A stretch of 64,000 bases of DNA, taken from contig NC_133235.1 in the NCBI RefSeq assembly GCF_040436345.1, positions 17,942,660 through 18,006,659 on the forward strand, read 5' to 3'. Each line of letters opens with the position of its first letter. The first letter of the stretch is position 1. The DNA is from Pagrus major. Its lineage: Eukaryota > Chordata > Actinopteri > Spariformes > Sparidae. Both the position numbers and the translations under genes were made by a program. Below the pieces are notes generated by a model. The model saw only the letters and a program-made list of their open reading frames with translations. It was not told where the DNA came from and ran no database searches. Below are positions 52,257 through 62,862 of this stretch, piece after piece.

Positions 52257-52610
52257 TAATTTAAACAACAAACTCATAAACCAACTGTCATCAACCTTTT
52301 AAGATATCAACATTTCACTCAAAGTAAAGCAACAACCTTACCGTTTGACCCAAAAGCGGCATCCCCCTGGTCTTTTCCAACAGCCCATCCATCCTCCCTA
52401 CAATACAAAGTGAACAAATAAAGCATTAAATCCACAGAAAACCACCTTCTTCAGTCAGAGACCAGCAGTGGGTCTTCTTACCAGATAAGGACGCAGTCGT
52501 CGTGATTGTCGTTGATTATCTTCCACCAGGGCGGCTGCATCAGTAGCAGTGAAGGCTGTGATGAGCAGGAAAGACAGACACAACAGGACCAGCAGCACAC
52601 CTTTCTCCAT
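52118..52610 (-). CDS. Array gene E: putative secreted Cys-loop peptide precursor (81 aa, type II)
   Basis: Exons 52482-52610, 52342-52397 (phase 2, donor CG|GTAAGG) and 52118-52178. The propeptide ends QRQSRRLRPYL. Exon 2 encodes GG, then WMGCWKRPGGCRFWVKR, so the F-G-K of gene B is W-V-K and amidation is lost while a basic pair remains. The tail in phase 2 is PSPSPQFSLKPKEKKSPLQ. Intron 2 carries a long (AG)n run at 52189-52253, read as (CT)n just before the acceptor. TATA box 52649-52656; polyadenylation signal 51972-51977. Confidence 0.66.
52189..52253. repeat. (AG)n microsatellite at the intron-2 acceptor of gene E
   Basis: About 32 AG units, against clearly shorter runs at the same place in the other genes (for instance about 41276-41293 in B). 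On the gene strand this is the polypyrimidine tract of the exon 3 acceptor, so its length may affect splicing. Confidence 0.9.
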
Positions 52611-53950
52611 GGCTGATGAATATTAAGAGTCTGACACACACACAGGTCTTAATATACTGAGTGCCAACCAACCACAAAAGAGGAGGCAACAGCATACCAA
52701 CTCTTTACATCATCAGAAAGAAGTCAGGGAAAAGTTTAATGAGCCAGACCTTCACTGAAACACAAGATTTTATGTTCTTGTTTTTTATTTGTATTGCTTT
52801 AATGTGATTTTGACCTCTTTTAAAATCATTTTTATTCCTTTTACTTGTATTTATTCTCATTGACACTTTGTGGTTTGCATTTAGTGTTTTTGCCTTCTTG
52901 TTTTAACTTCTCCTTAATCTGGTTTGGCTCAACAATTGGGCGTTTACGCTATAATGTCTTCCTGAGTGTCTTACTTTTGCTCTGTCTGTCAAAGCACTTT
53001 GTAAACTATGTTTTTCTGTTTTTAACGGTGCTATATAAAATAAAATTATTAATAATATTTTGTGTTTGGGTTGTTTTATAGAGGTGAAAACAGTATATTG
53101 CCTTAATAACATTGAATCTCAAGCATAACTTGGGAAATATCAAACTCAGAAAAGTATACAGCACAGAAATTCAACATCAACCCATGATTGGCTGGGAGGG
53201 AAATGTCCCAAGCTGCTTCCACTCCTCTATCAGGAGTCAGTCTCCTCACCCTGTGCACAGGTGATCTGAATCCCCTGCAACTAGGCTTGAGGGATTTTGG
53301 AAAATCAGCCCAAAAAGGAAAAACAGTAAGTCTTAAACAATGGCACTGCTACACACTAACATCTACTGTTTAAAATGTGTGGGTATTTTGGCTGTTAGTG
53401 TGATGTTTTTGAAACTTAAGTTTTTATTTATTATTATTTTGTTCGTCATCAGTGAAAATGAGATGAATGTGATTATCAAAGCTGGTAAATGGTTTACACC
53501 TTGTTCTGACAAAAAAAAATCAAAAAAATCAGAGTTTGTATTATTACCTAATTCATATTGTATATATTAAAATTCCAAGTTTGAATTTCTTTTCCAAAAC
53601 TACAGAGTTCCCCTCTAAAGACCAGTGTGATGGTAGAAACATATTTTTAAACCTGAAACAGAAAATTTGATAACATCCAACGCATTTGCAGTTCGAGGCC
53701 GAGGAAATAACCTGTGGGATGAGACATCTGCTGTCAGAGATTCTGTTTGTGTGCCAAGCAGAAAACTATACACAATATCTGATTAGAAAATCTTTTATTT
53801 AGTTAATAATCAAATTATTGCACATTACATAAGCACTTGAGCATACAGCGTATTCATGTCCACTCCTCTATGTAGCATGGTGGACCTGGAAAGCTTGTTT
53901 TGAACTTCTGCCGTTTGAATGCAGCCGTGAAAGCGTCTGTTCCCAACATG

Positions 53951-54410
53951 TTACTGCAAGATGCTCTTTATTTCCTTAAGCTGTTGGTCTTTGGTCTAAA
54001 GGGTTGAAGACAGAGAGAGATACTTTAATTTAAACAACAACAAACTCATTCAGCTGTCATCAAGTGATGAGCACACTGAGAATTGAATTTCACTCAAACT
54101 AAAGCAGCAACCTTTTCTTTTTTGCCGAAGAGGTTGCATCCCCCTGGTCTTTGCCAACAGCCCAGCCAACATCTGCGTTTCACTGCTGGGCGTCGTCCCT
54201 ACAATACAAAGTGAACAATAAAGCATTTAATCCACAGAAAACCACCTTCTTCAGTCAGAGACCAGCAGTGGGTCTTCTTACCAGATAAGGACGCAGTCGT
54301 CGTGGTTGTTGTTGATTATCTTCCACCAGAGCAGCTGCATCAGTAGCAGTGAAGGCTGTGATGAGCAGGAAAGACAGACACGACAGGACCAGCAGCACAC
54401 CTTTCTCCAT
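53951..54410 (-). CDS. Array gene F: putative secreted Cys-loop peptide precursor (86 aa, type I)
   Basis: Exons 54282-54410, 54112-54198 and 53951-53995, phase 0. The protein is nearly identical to gene C: GRRPAVKRR, then CWLGCWQRPGGCNLFGKK and EK, tail TKDQQLKEIKSILQ. The propeptide differs (DNQQQPRRLRPYL). The two exon 2 differences from C are third-position changes in this frame (CCG/CCA for Pro, CTT/CTC for Leu), which supports the reading frame and its constraint. It shares the weak GTTGCT donor and the extra Cys. TATA box 54448-54455; polyadenylation signal 53794-53799. Confidence 0.68.
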
Positions 54411-56871
54411 GGCTGATGAATTAAAGAGTCTGACACACACACAGGTCTTAATATACTGAGTGCCAACCAACCACAAAAGAGGAAGCAACAGCATACCAAC
54501 TCTTTACATCATCAGAGAGACGTCAGGGAAAAGTTTAATGAGCCAGACCTTCACTGAAACATACGATTTTATTTTCTTGTTTTTTATTTGTATTGCTTTA
54601 ATGTGATTTTGACCTCTTTAAAAATCATTTTTATTCCATTTACTTGTATTTCTTCTCATTGACACTTTGTGGTTTGCATTTAGTGTTTTTGTGTACTTGT
54701 TTGAACTTCTCCTTAATCTGGTTTGGCTCAACAGTTGGGCGTTTACACTATAATGTCTTCCTGAGTGTCTTACTTTTGCTCTGTCTGTCAAAGCACTTTG
54801 TAAACTCTGTTTATCTGTTTTTAATGGTGCTATATAAAATAAAATAAGTAATAATATTTTTTGTTTGGGTTGTTTTGTAGAGGTGGAAACAGTATATTGC
54901 CTTAATTACATTGAATCTCAAGCATAACTTGGGAAATATCAAACTCAGAAAGTAGGTACAGCAGAAATTCAATTTAGATTTTGACCAGAATACTTTGATT
55001 ACAAGAATTTGCATTAATTGGCAAATTAAAAACCTTTACTAAAATCACAAACAACTTTTTTTGTATTCAGCCTTCAATGTGAACATCTAAATATATATAT
55101 ATTTTAAACATGTTACAATATTTAAGTTCAGACTCCTCAACAATGAACCATTTCACCTTTGATTGTCCACCGCTGATGTGTGTGCTCATTACTGCTTTTT
55201 AATGTTGTATAAAGTACCCACAAGTCATAAACTTTGGGTTTGCATTTAGTGTTTTTGCCTTCTTGTTTTAACTTCTCCTTAATCTGGTTTGGCTCAACAT
55301 TTGGGCGTTACACTATAATGTCTTCCTGAGTGTCTGTCAAAGCACTTTGTAAACTCTGTTTATCTGTTTTTAACGGTGCTTTATAAATAAAATTATTAAT
55401 AATATTTTGTGTTTGGGTTGTTTTATTTTTTTTATTTTTACTTTTGCTCTGTTTATGAATACTGATAACATGTTACAATATTTAAGTTCAGACCCCTCAA
55501 CAATGAACCATTTCACCTTTGATTGTCCGCTACTGATGTGTGTGCACATTACTGCTTTTTAAAGTACCCACAAGTCATAATTGAGTAAAAGTAAAGATAT
55601 CATATTAAAATATTACTTTGGTAAAAGTGAAAGTCACCCATTCAAACAATATTTGAGTTAAAGTAATAAAGTATCTGATATAAATGTACTTAAGTATCAA
55701 AAGTACAAGTGAAATTAAATAAAAACATTTACATTCATGTATTGTACGTACTGTATATTATGGGTCAACTATGGGATCTGATATTCAACATTTTTCTGAT
55801 TATCAGAATTAGTGTTTGTTTAATCAAATTGCAAATAAAAAAATATTAATATAAAAATGCACTTTGGCTATGATGCAGCCTGTAATCTGTAAAATAATAA
55901 GTACCTAAAGTATCAGATAAAGTAGTGGAGTAAAAAGTACAATATCTGCCTCCAAAATATATGGAGTGGAAGTATAAAGAAGCAGAAAATGGAAATACTT
56001 AAGTAAAAATGTAGTCCTTGAGTAAATGTACTTAGTTACATTCCATCACTGCTGTTTTAAAAACTTTACATCCTTTGAGTATCACAGTGTTACAGTCAGC
56101 TCCCAGCGTGAGTCTGTTGTTCTTGAAGGTGACTTCAATGGTTTTAGTATTAATGTTTAGTTGTTGGGCGGCTGACAAACAGTTGTCGTAGCAACAGTTT
56201 GGACTGTTTCTTCATTCCTCTGCACTTTCGCAGTGATTTAACCACACGTTATGTTGTCGTAATCTAAGTATTTGCACCACCGGTCAGTTTCTGGAACCCA
56301 GGTTGTTTACTTCTACTCCTCCACAGTTCCTCTTATGATGGTTTATCAAATATTTCAAACAAAAAAAAACATTTCAAACTGAGGGTGAGAGCCACCTGTG
56401 TGCCCTCCCCCCCCTTTTTAAGCCTTCACAAAAAGGGAGCCATCACACCATGATTGGCTGGGAGGGAAATGTCCCAAGCTGCTTCCACTCCTCTATCAGG
56501 AGTCAGTCTCCTCACCCTGTGCACAGGTGATCTGAATCCCCTGCATCTAGGCTTGAGGGATTTTGGAAAATCAACCCAAAAAGGAAAGACAGTAAGTCTC
56601 AAACAATGGCACTGCTACACACTAACATCTACTTTTTAAAATATGTGGGTGTTTTGGCTGTTAGCGTGATGTTTTTGAAAATTAAGTTTTTGTTTTCATT
56701 TAAAAATTGATTCCTTCACACTGGCTACGATCAGCAGTCTTCTGAATGAAAGTCCTCTCCTTGTTATAACTCTCCTCCCTCCCTACTTGGACTTGTGGTT
56801 CTTTATACTTCTACAGCTGTAATACCTAATAAAGCCACTAGAGGGCTCTGCCTAACAGGAAGCATAACCGT

Positions 56872-57573
56872 GGCTGTGTCCAAATTCAGGGGCTGCAGCC
56901 CACGAAGGGCGCATTTGAAGGCCAATTACGTCACAACGCTGCGCGAAGGCTGTCCAAATTCGAAGGCTGCTCCACATGCAGCCCACAAATGCAGCCTTCC
57001 CCACCCTCGTTTAGGAGGACGCACCGCTACTATCCTTCGCGGCCTCACATATCCCAAGATCCTTTGCGCACCGCTGCTCAGTCCCGAAACAGAAGAGGAA
57101 GCAAGAGAAAATGGCGACATCAAGTGGCGCAGACATGACATTTAAATTTAAGTAATGGGTTTATACTCGGTTTTTACTCATTTGAACATCCAACGCCAGA
57201 TATGTTAAACTTCAAGAGACTATAAAACCTCCAAAGTTTAACTTTCAGTTAAAATGCGTGACGCTGGTACTGCTGTGGTAAATATAGTTGTTAATCACCA
57301 ATGGGTTAATGTTTATTTTGTAATGTTGATAATTCAATTCAGATTTGACACATTGTACACACACAAATAAATGTACACGTTTGATAGATTTGAACCAAAA
57401 CAGACTTTAATGCATGAACACCTGGTGACGCAACCAGGAAATACTCCGAAGGCTAGACCGTCCCATTTAACAACGGTGGCTGCAGCCTTCAAGGTCTCTC
57501 TGAAGGACCCGGCCTCCGTGGGCCGCAAAGGCCGCGTCCTTGAAGACTGCAGCCCCTGAATTTGGACACAGCC
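56872..57573. mobile_element. Non-autonomous DNA transposon inserted in the last array unit
   Basis: The ends GGCTGTGTCCAAATTCAGGG...GCAGCC and, in reverse complement, the same word with one mismatch form terminal inverted repeats of about 29 bases. Other units read AGCATAACTATGGG across the site, so this 702-bp segment is a clean extra. The inside is CpG-rich with repeated GAAGGCTGC words. Target duplication is unclear and no transposase frame is seen, so I leave the superfamily open. Confidence 0.8.
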
Positions 57574-57931
57574 TATGGGTAGTTTTGACCTGCTTGCATT
57601 TTCAACAAATATGGCCGTTTCCCTGAGGAGGGCACCCTGGATGTGGTTGTATCAGGGTGGCAGTGGTCTCCCCTGGCCACCCCTCAGGGACACCACTGTC
57701 TGGAGTGCACACTTACTGTATTCCCTCACTTACAATGACATCAGGAGAAATTAGCCATTGTTATGAACAGAAAACCACCTTTTGTTCAAAATCACTTGTA
57801 TTAATCTATACAGTGACCCCAGACCACCAGTGCAAACAGTGAATAATCAAAAACACACAGTTTGAATCTACACCACAGGAGCTCCATCATCAATTAACAG
57901 GCGTGTCAATGATCTTATTAGATTGAGAGTT

Positions 57932-58042
57932 ATTGTTGATCCTTTGCCACAAGAGCAGCTGCATCAGACACAACAGGACAGCAGTACGAGTCTGTCCATG
58001 ACCAAGAGTTTAATAGAGCTGTGAAATACACAGGTCAGTATC
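57932..58042 (-). pseudogene. Decayed exon-1 relic, 3' of gene G
   Basis: AGAGCAGCTGCATCAGACAC then AACAGGACAGCAG: the fourth copy of the exon-1 relic, at the same distance (about 0.8 kb) downstream of a type II gene as the others. Confidence 0.68.
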
Positions 58043-58794
58043 CACCCACTGCTGACCAATCTCTAGTACACCAGTAAACTGCTGCTGTGAAACATAAAGG
58101 CTGTCTGACTCCATCTAGTGGTCACGTTATGCAGCACTTAAATAAATAGAGTACATTAAACTACAGCAGACACGACACAACATGTTTGCAGAGGTCTTTA
58201 ATTCTTCTGTCCTGTTTCCTTCATTGATAAATTATTTAGGAACAGACATTTAATGAGAAATAGAGCGGAAATAAATGAATCACTCTGGAAGCAACAGACA
58301 AACTCCTGGAGAAAGAGCAAAGAGCAACACCTCCTGCTACACAGCTGATTGTGTAAAGATGAATTAATTTTAATTAATTAATATTAATATTGTAAGTATT
58401 AAAATTCTGAGTTTGAATTTCATCTACATAGTACCCCTTTAAAGACCAGTGTGGTGGTAAAGTACAGAAACATATTGTTTAACCTGAATCAGAAACTTTG
58501 ATGACATCCAACACATTTGCAGTTCGAGGCCGAGGAAATAACCTGAGGGATGAGACATCTGCTGTCAGAGATTCTGTTTGTGTGCCAAACAGAAAACCAT
58601 ACACAATATCTGATTAGAAATCTTTTATTTAGTAAAATATTAAAATGACTGCACATTACATAAGCACTTGAGCATACAGTATATTCATCTCCACTCCTTT
58701 ACGTAGCATGGCGGCTGTGGAAAAGCTTGTTTTTCAGATGCAGCAGTGAAGGAGGCAGTTCCCATCGTGTTACTGTAAGGGGCTCTTCTTTTCC

Positions 58795-59242
58795 TTAGGC
58801 TTTAAACTGAACTGAGGGGATGGGCTTGGGCTAAAGGGTTAGAGAGAGAGATACTTTAATTTAAACAACAAACTCATAAACCAACTGTCATCAACCTTTT
58901 AAGATATCACCATTTCACTCAAAGTAAAGCAACAACCTTACCTTTACTCTGCCGAAAAGGTTGCATCCCCTTGGTCTTTTCCAACAGCCCAGCCAGAATC
59001 TGCGTTTCACTGCCGGGCGTCGTCCCTAAAAAAACAAAGTGAACAAATAAAGCATTAAATCCACAGAAAACCACCTTCTTCAGTCAGAGACCAGCAGTGG
59101 GTCTTCTTACCAGATAAGGACGCAGTCGTCGTCGTGATTGTCGTTGATTATCTTCCACCAGAGTGGCTGCATCAGTAGCAGTGAAGGCTGTGATGAGCAG
59201 GAAAGACAGACACAACAGGACCAGCAGCACACCTTTCTCCAT
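58795..59242 (-). CDS. Array gene G: putative secreted Cys-loop peptide precursor (83 aa, type II with type I-like core)
   Basis: Exons 59111-59242, 58942-59025 and 58795-58830, phase 0, with a good donor AAG|GTAAGG. The propeptide ends RQSRRRLRPYL. Exon 2 encodes GRRPAVKRR, then FWLGCWKRPRGCNLFGR and VK: long and type I-like. It keeps Phe where C and F have Cys, and is close to gene A, so this may be the ancestral core. The 3' UTR and exon 3 are type II. Because the junction is phase 0, exon 3 is read in another frame than in B, D and E and ends early (PKPIPSVQFKA). TATA box 59280-59287; polyadenylation signal 58624-58629. Confidence 0.68.
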
Positions 59243-59399
59243 GGCTGATGAATTAAAGAGTCTGACACACACACAGGTCTTAATATACTGAGTGCCAGCC
59301 AACCACAAAAGAGGAAGCAACAGCATACCAATTCTTTACATCATCAGAGAGACGTCAGGGAAAAGTTTAATGAGCCACACCTAAACAGAAACATAAGAT

Positions 59400-60700
59400 T
59401 TTAGCACAATAGGTAAATGAGACAACATTTTCTGGACTTTCTTGAAATGAGATAACTAACATGTTCAATGTCACAATTTTAAATGTGTTTTTTCCAGCAT
59501 ATGCAGTGTGAGTGCATGGATCTGAACATGTGATAGAGGCATGGCATCGAGGAAATTGCACCAACAACCGCTTTTATTGTAAAATAATGAGGAAGAACCA
59601 CTGAAATGAATGAATGAAATTAAGAAACACCAGGAAATAAATTTACCCAACCATCCTGTGTTTTGAAATCAATCACAGTAACAAGAAACAGAAATAAGGG
59701 TGATTTTCCATGCAGCCACAGTGTCTCACATCAGCAAATTTTACTGTATATATTTTCACTGAATGACACAACAGCAGAGCAGAGTTCTGCTTCACCTGCG
59801 GAAAGTCACTAAGAGACACAAAACAAACAAAAACAGACACAAAAAAATCCTTTACTTGTCCTGAAAATGGGGACATTTCTTTGTTACAGCAGCCAAAGGT
59901 CAGGAATATCACAATAAACAATAATCCAAATAAAAAATAAACAATATAATAAAATAAAAAGATAAGAAATAGAATAGACGTGTTTATACATAATATTTAC
60001 AATATGAACAGTGTAATTGTACACAGTGTGGGCAGCGTATTTTTATTTACAATATAATAAATATGGGTATAAAAATTGTCCAGTTAGTGCAAACCAAAGT
60101 GAGAATGAGGATATGGGATATGTGTAGAGTTTGAGTTTAGAGTAAATGAACACAGTATATGTGTCACATGTTTCTGTCACCATGTAAGGGTTTTTTGATG
60201 GAGGGTCTAAGGAAAGATGTTTTCCTGTATGTGACTGTATGTGAGCTCTGACACAGACTTTTACCAGTCTGCACTCTCTCATGTTAGTGTGTTGGAATTG
60301 GAGTTATTGCACCACCAACCAGTTCCTACAAAATAATGGGCAGGCATCACCAAAAGAAAAGAAAAGAAAAGGAAAGGAAAGAAGACTCTGTCCGCCTTGT
60401 CTACTCCTTTACAGTCCCTCTGAACACGTATGACTCAATATCTACTTCTACTCTTTCACCAAACTTTTCACCAATATTTTCAAGATGACATCGGTACAAT
60501 TTCCAGCCGTGTTTGTAGAGACAGAAATTGGATATTTAAGTCAAAACACAACCTTTTCCTCACCCTGACAAGCTGTTTTTTGTGCCTAAACCTAACCGGA
60601 GCACAAGCACAGCGTTGTCAAAACATAAAATAGAAAACTGAACCTAAAGAATCGTAAAGTTGCAACATAAAAAGTGTAAAATGTCAACGTATCTGTGGAG
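59400..60700. other. Gene-free interval between the array and myrip
   Basis: AT-rich and without a credible gene. It contains A-rich low-complexity DNA (59930-59975) and a purine stretch AAAAGAAAAGAAAAGGAAAG at 60354-60382. Array similarity stops near 59400, right after the promoter of gene G. Confidence 0.6.
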
Positions 60701-60719
60701 TGCAGGCTGTAATACTCCA

Positions 60720-61371
60720 CCTGTCCACTAGTTGCCCTCAGCGGGGTTCCTGTCAGTGCGCACACACCTGCTCCTCGGTGTCCCGTCAGTCTCAGCTCTG
60801 CTCCAGACTACACGTGTTTTAGCTGCCTGATACCGAGTACACATCATTGTATCTTCCACCGCTTCTTTATGACACCACATGTCCCTGTCTGCAGTTACTT
60901 AGGGCTGTTTTTGTGACACTGACGGTTAAAAATCGGCATGCGGGTCAACATGTGCGCATTTACGCACTTAAGACGTGTCCACCACGCTTTATGTCGCACA
61001 AATAATCGTTTTTCTCTAAAGTTTCCAAAAACTTCATCACTTCCATGTCGCCTTGTGTCCAGCAGAGAACTGGAAGTAGATCCTCTGAGAGCCTGATCCT
61101 GATTTTCTCTCACAAACCGGGACTGGCTGCAGCAGCAGGGATCAGACCTGCAGGGAAACTTCTCCTCAACTTCTGAAGCGGAGAAAACTGCTGTTAAAGA
61201 TGTTTTAAAGAGCGTTAAGAAAACTCCTTTCGTCTTTTTATTTGACAGATTTTTGGCGACGCACATTATTCACACGAGGAACACTAAAAGGACATCAGGA
61301 GGGTTTCTCCCCCTCTGTCTCGGCTGTGGAGGTGCACTGGTGGTCACTTTCACCAACAGACTCAGATGTCG
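60720..61371 (+). promoter_or_regulatory. myrip: Probable myrip promoter and first non-coding exon
   Basis: Base composition rises in G+C and CpG from about 60720 (CTCCTCGGTGTCCCGTCAGT and others). The segment ends with a good donor, ATGTCG|GTGAGT, at 61371/61372. A second possible non-coding exon is 61704-61877 (acceptor CTACCCAG, donor CTCGT|GTAAGT). The join to the coding exon is inferred. Confidence 0.45.
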
Positions 61372-62264
61372 GTGAGTTTTAAGTTTGCTTGAGATTTTTA
61401 GAACATAAAAAATGCAAAAGCTCTTTTTTGAAGTGACATTTATACAGTTTTTTGACAGCAGCCTGCAAAAAAATCATTACTTTGACTAGATTATTTGCTT
61501 TAAACGTGTCTGATCACTCATGTGGGAATAAACTTTAATTTGTGGTGTTTTTTCCATTTTACTAAATTAGGTCACAAGATTTAAAGCATAAACAGCTAAA
61601 AAGTACTGGTGCTAGGTGATAATAGATGGGTCTATTGCTTGAGGTGACTTATATTGGTAATGTCCTGACAGCTCTCCTCTTCATTAAAATCTTCTCTACC
61701 CAGGGGCTGCTCATCCTCACAGACTCACTGCAGATCTCCTGATCTGATCTGCTGTCATGGTGGCCTCAGTCACAGAGAAGTGGGCCTGGACTTCATGTCT
61801 GAGTAGATTTCCTCCTCAGGAATGCTGATGGAGAAAACCCAAATCCTGCTCGGTGTTAATACCCCTGATTTACTCGTGTAAGTGGCTTGTAGGACGTCAA
61901 AATAAGGAGTTTGAAGTGCTTACGGACACAGTTCTGTGCTCTATAGTGTCAAGCAGGAGGCTGTGTGAGCTGCCAGGTTAGATGTGTATAATACAGTTTC
62001 ATTCAACAGATGTGGTTCACTCACCGTCAGATGACAGCATTGCACTATTTTCTTTCAGAGCTTTTCATTAATACAAACATTATCATTACATGTCTCAGTG
62101 GTGAAAGTGAATTTCTGGATAATTATTCCACAAAAACATACTCATACTGCCTCATAGCACAAAGGCTATACAGTCGGGGTAGACGGATAATCAGGGCTAA
62201 TCAGTGTGGTGATTTATTTCTGTTAGATTGACAATGAAATAAACTAACTTAAAAATGAGCTACT

Positions 62265-62460
62265 TTGGCTCTGATGCATCATCCTGTCACTCAAGTGTCA
62301 CACCTACAACAACATCTGATTGGTAACACGCCACAATTAACAGCCTATAAATACTGAATAATCAGAATCTGTAAAGTAACTAGTAACTAAATGTGTCAAA
62401 TAAAGTAGCAGAAAATGGAAATACTCAGCTGTACTTGAGTAAAAATGAATATTGATTGCA
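62265..62460. mobile_element. hAT-like MITE fragment in a myrip 5' intron
   Basis: It contains GTAACTAGTAACTAAATGTG, AAATAAAGTAGCAGAAAATG and GAAATACTCAGCTGTACTTG, the wording of the array's hAT-like element, but is much shortened. Confidence 0.55.
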
Positions 62461-62690
62461 AATATCAGTTTTCAGTCTCCTTGATGAGCCGTATCAGTCG
62501 ACCCCTGCTATACAGCAGTGAAATACATTTAGTTTCTTAAAGGTCATAGCTCATGAGTGGTGTTTGAATTGCATGACAAGAGAAAATGCACTCAGTTGTC
62601 AGACCCCTGTAGTTCAGGACACACATTTCTGTCATTTCCTGCTCTGATTTGTGTTATTTTGTGATTAATGTATATTTTTCTCTCCTTTAG

Positions 62691-62862
62691 ATGATCAGAA
62701 CGAGCTGATTGTTTGGTCGGAGGGGTCGATAACAGCAGGAGGTGTGTCAGCGATGGGCCGTAAGTTAGATCTGTCCGGACTGACGGACAACGAGGCGGAG
62801 CATGTGCTGCAGGTGGTGCAGAGGGACATGAGGCTACGCAAGAAGGAGGAGGAGCGCCTCAG
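62691..62862 (+). CDS. myrip: myrip, first coding exon (Rab27-binding N terminus); gene continues past the window
   Basis: The exon lies between TTTCTCTCCTTTAG and the donor CTCAG|GTCGGT. The start codon is at 62753 in good context (GCGATGG). The 36 full codons read [20 protein letters not shown], then [16 protein letters not shown]. This is the start of the Slp-homology/Rab27-binding domain shared by MYRIP and melanophilin; [11 protein letters not shown] and LRKKEEERL fit MYRIP best. The protein links Rab27A on melanosomes or secretory granules to myosin VIIa/Va and actin. A six-codon upstream frame starts exactly at the exon's first base (ATGATCAGAACGAGCTGA). The zinc-finger exon was not found before 64000. 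Melanophilin remains the main alternative. Confidence 0.82.

Larger units (their letters stand above)
38200..59400 (-). repeat. Tandem array of seven small secreted-peptide genes (units A-G)
   Basis: Exon 1 with its promoter recurs with ATGs at 38832, 41652, 44353, 48508, 52610, 54410 and 59242. Spacing is about 2.8, 2.7, 4.15, 4.1, 1.8 and 4.8 kb; the last is about 4.1 kb without a 0.7-kb transposon. Two types alternate. Type I (A, C, F) has the 3' UTR word GCATGGCGGACCTGG or a one-base variant; type II (B, D, E, G) has GCATGGCGGCTGTGG. Spacer blocks are shared: a hAT-like MITE (42235-42723, 45505-46008, 49655-50138, 55575-56056), a block with GATTGGCTGGGAGGGAAATG (five copies), and a block with CCTGGCCACCCCTCAGGGG or a near variant (four copies). 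The full 4.1-kb unit is seen at C-D, D-E and F-G. Confidence 0.9.

Noticed and set aside
38200-59400. Hepcidin, piscidin or beta-defensin cluster
   Set aside because: These families have eight cysteines, an amphipathic cysteine-free helix, or six cysteines respectively. The genes here have two or three cysteines and a W-x-G-C...C core.
62753-62862. Melanophilin (mlph) or a synaptotagmin-like protein instead of myrip
   Set aside because: The same domain occurs in these, but [11 protein letters not shown] and LRKKEEERL match MYRIP better than melanophilin's GKKLDLSKLTDEEAQ. Kept as the stated alternative.
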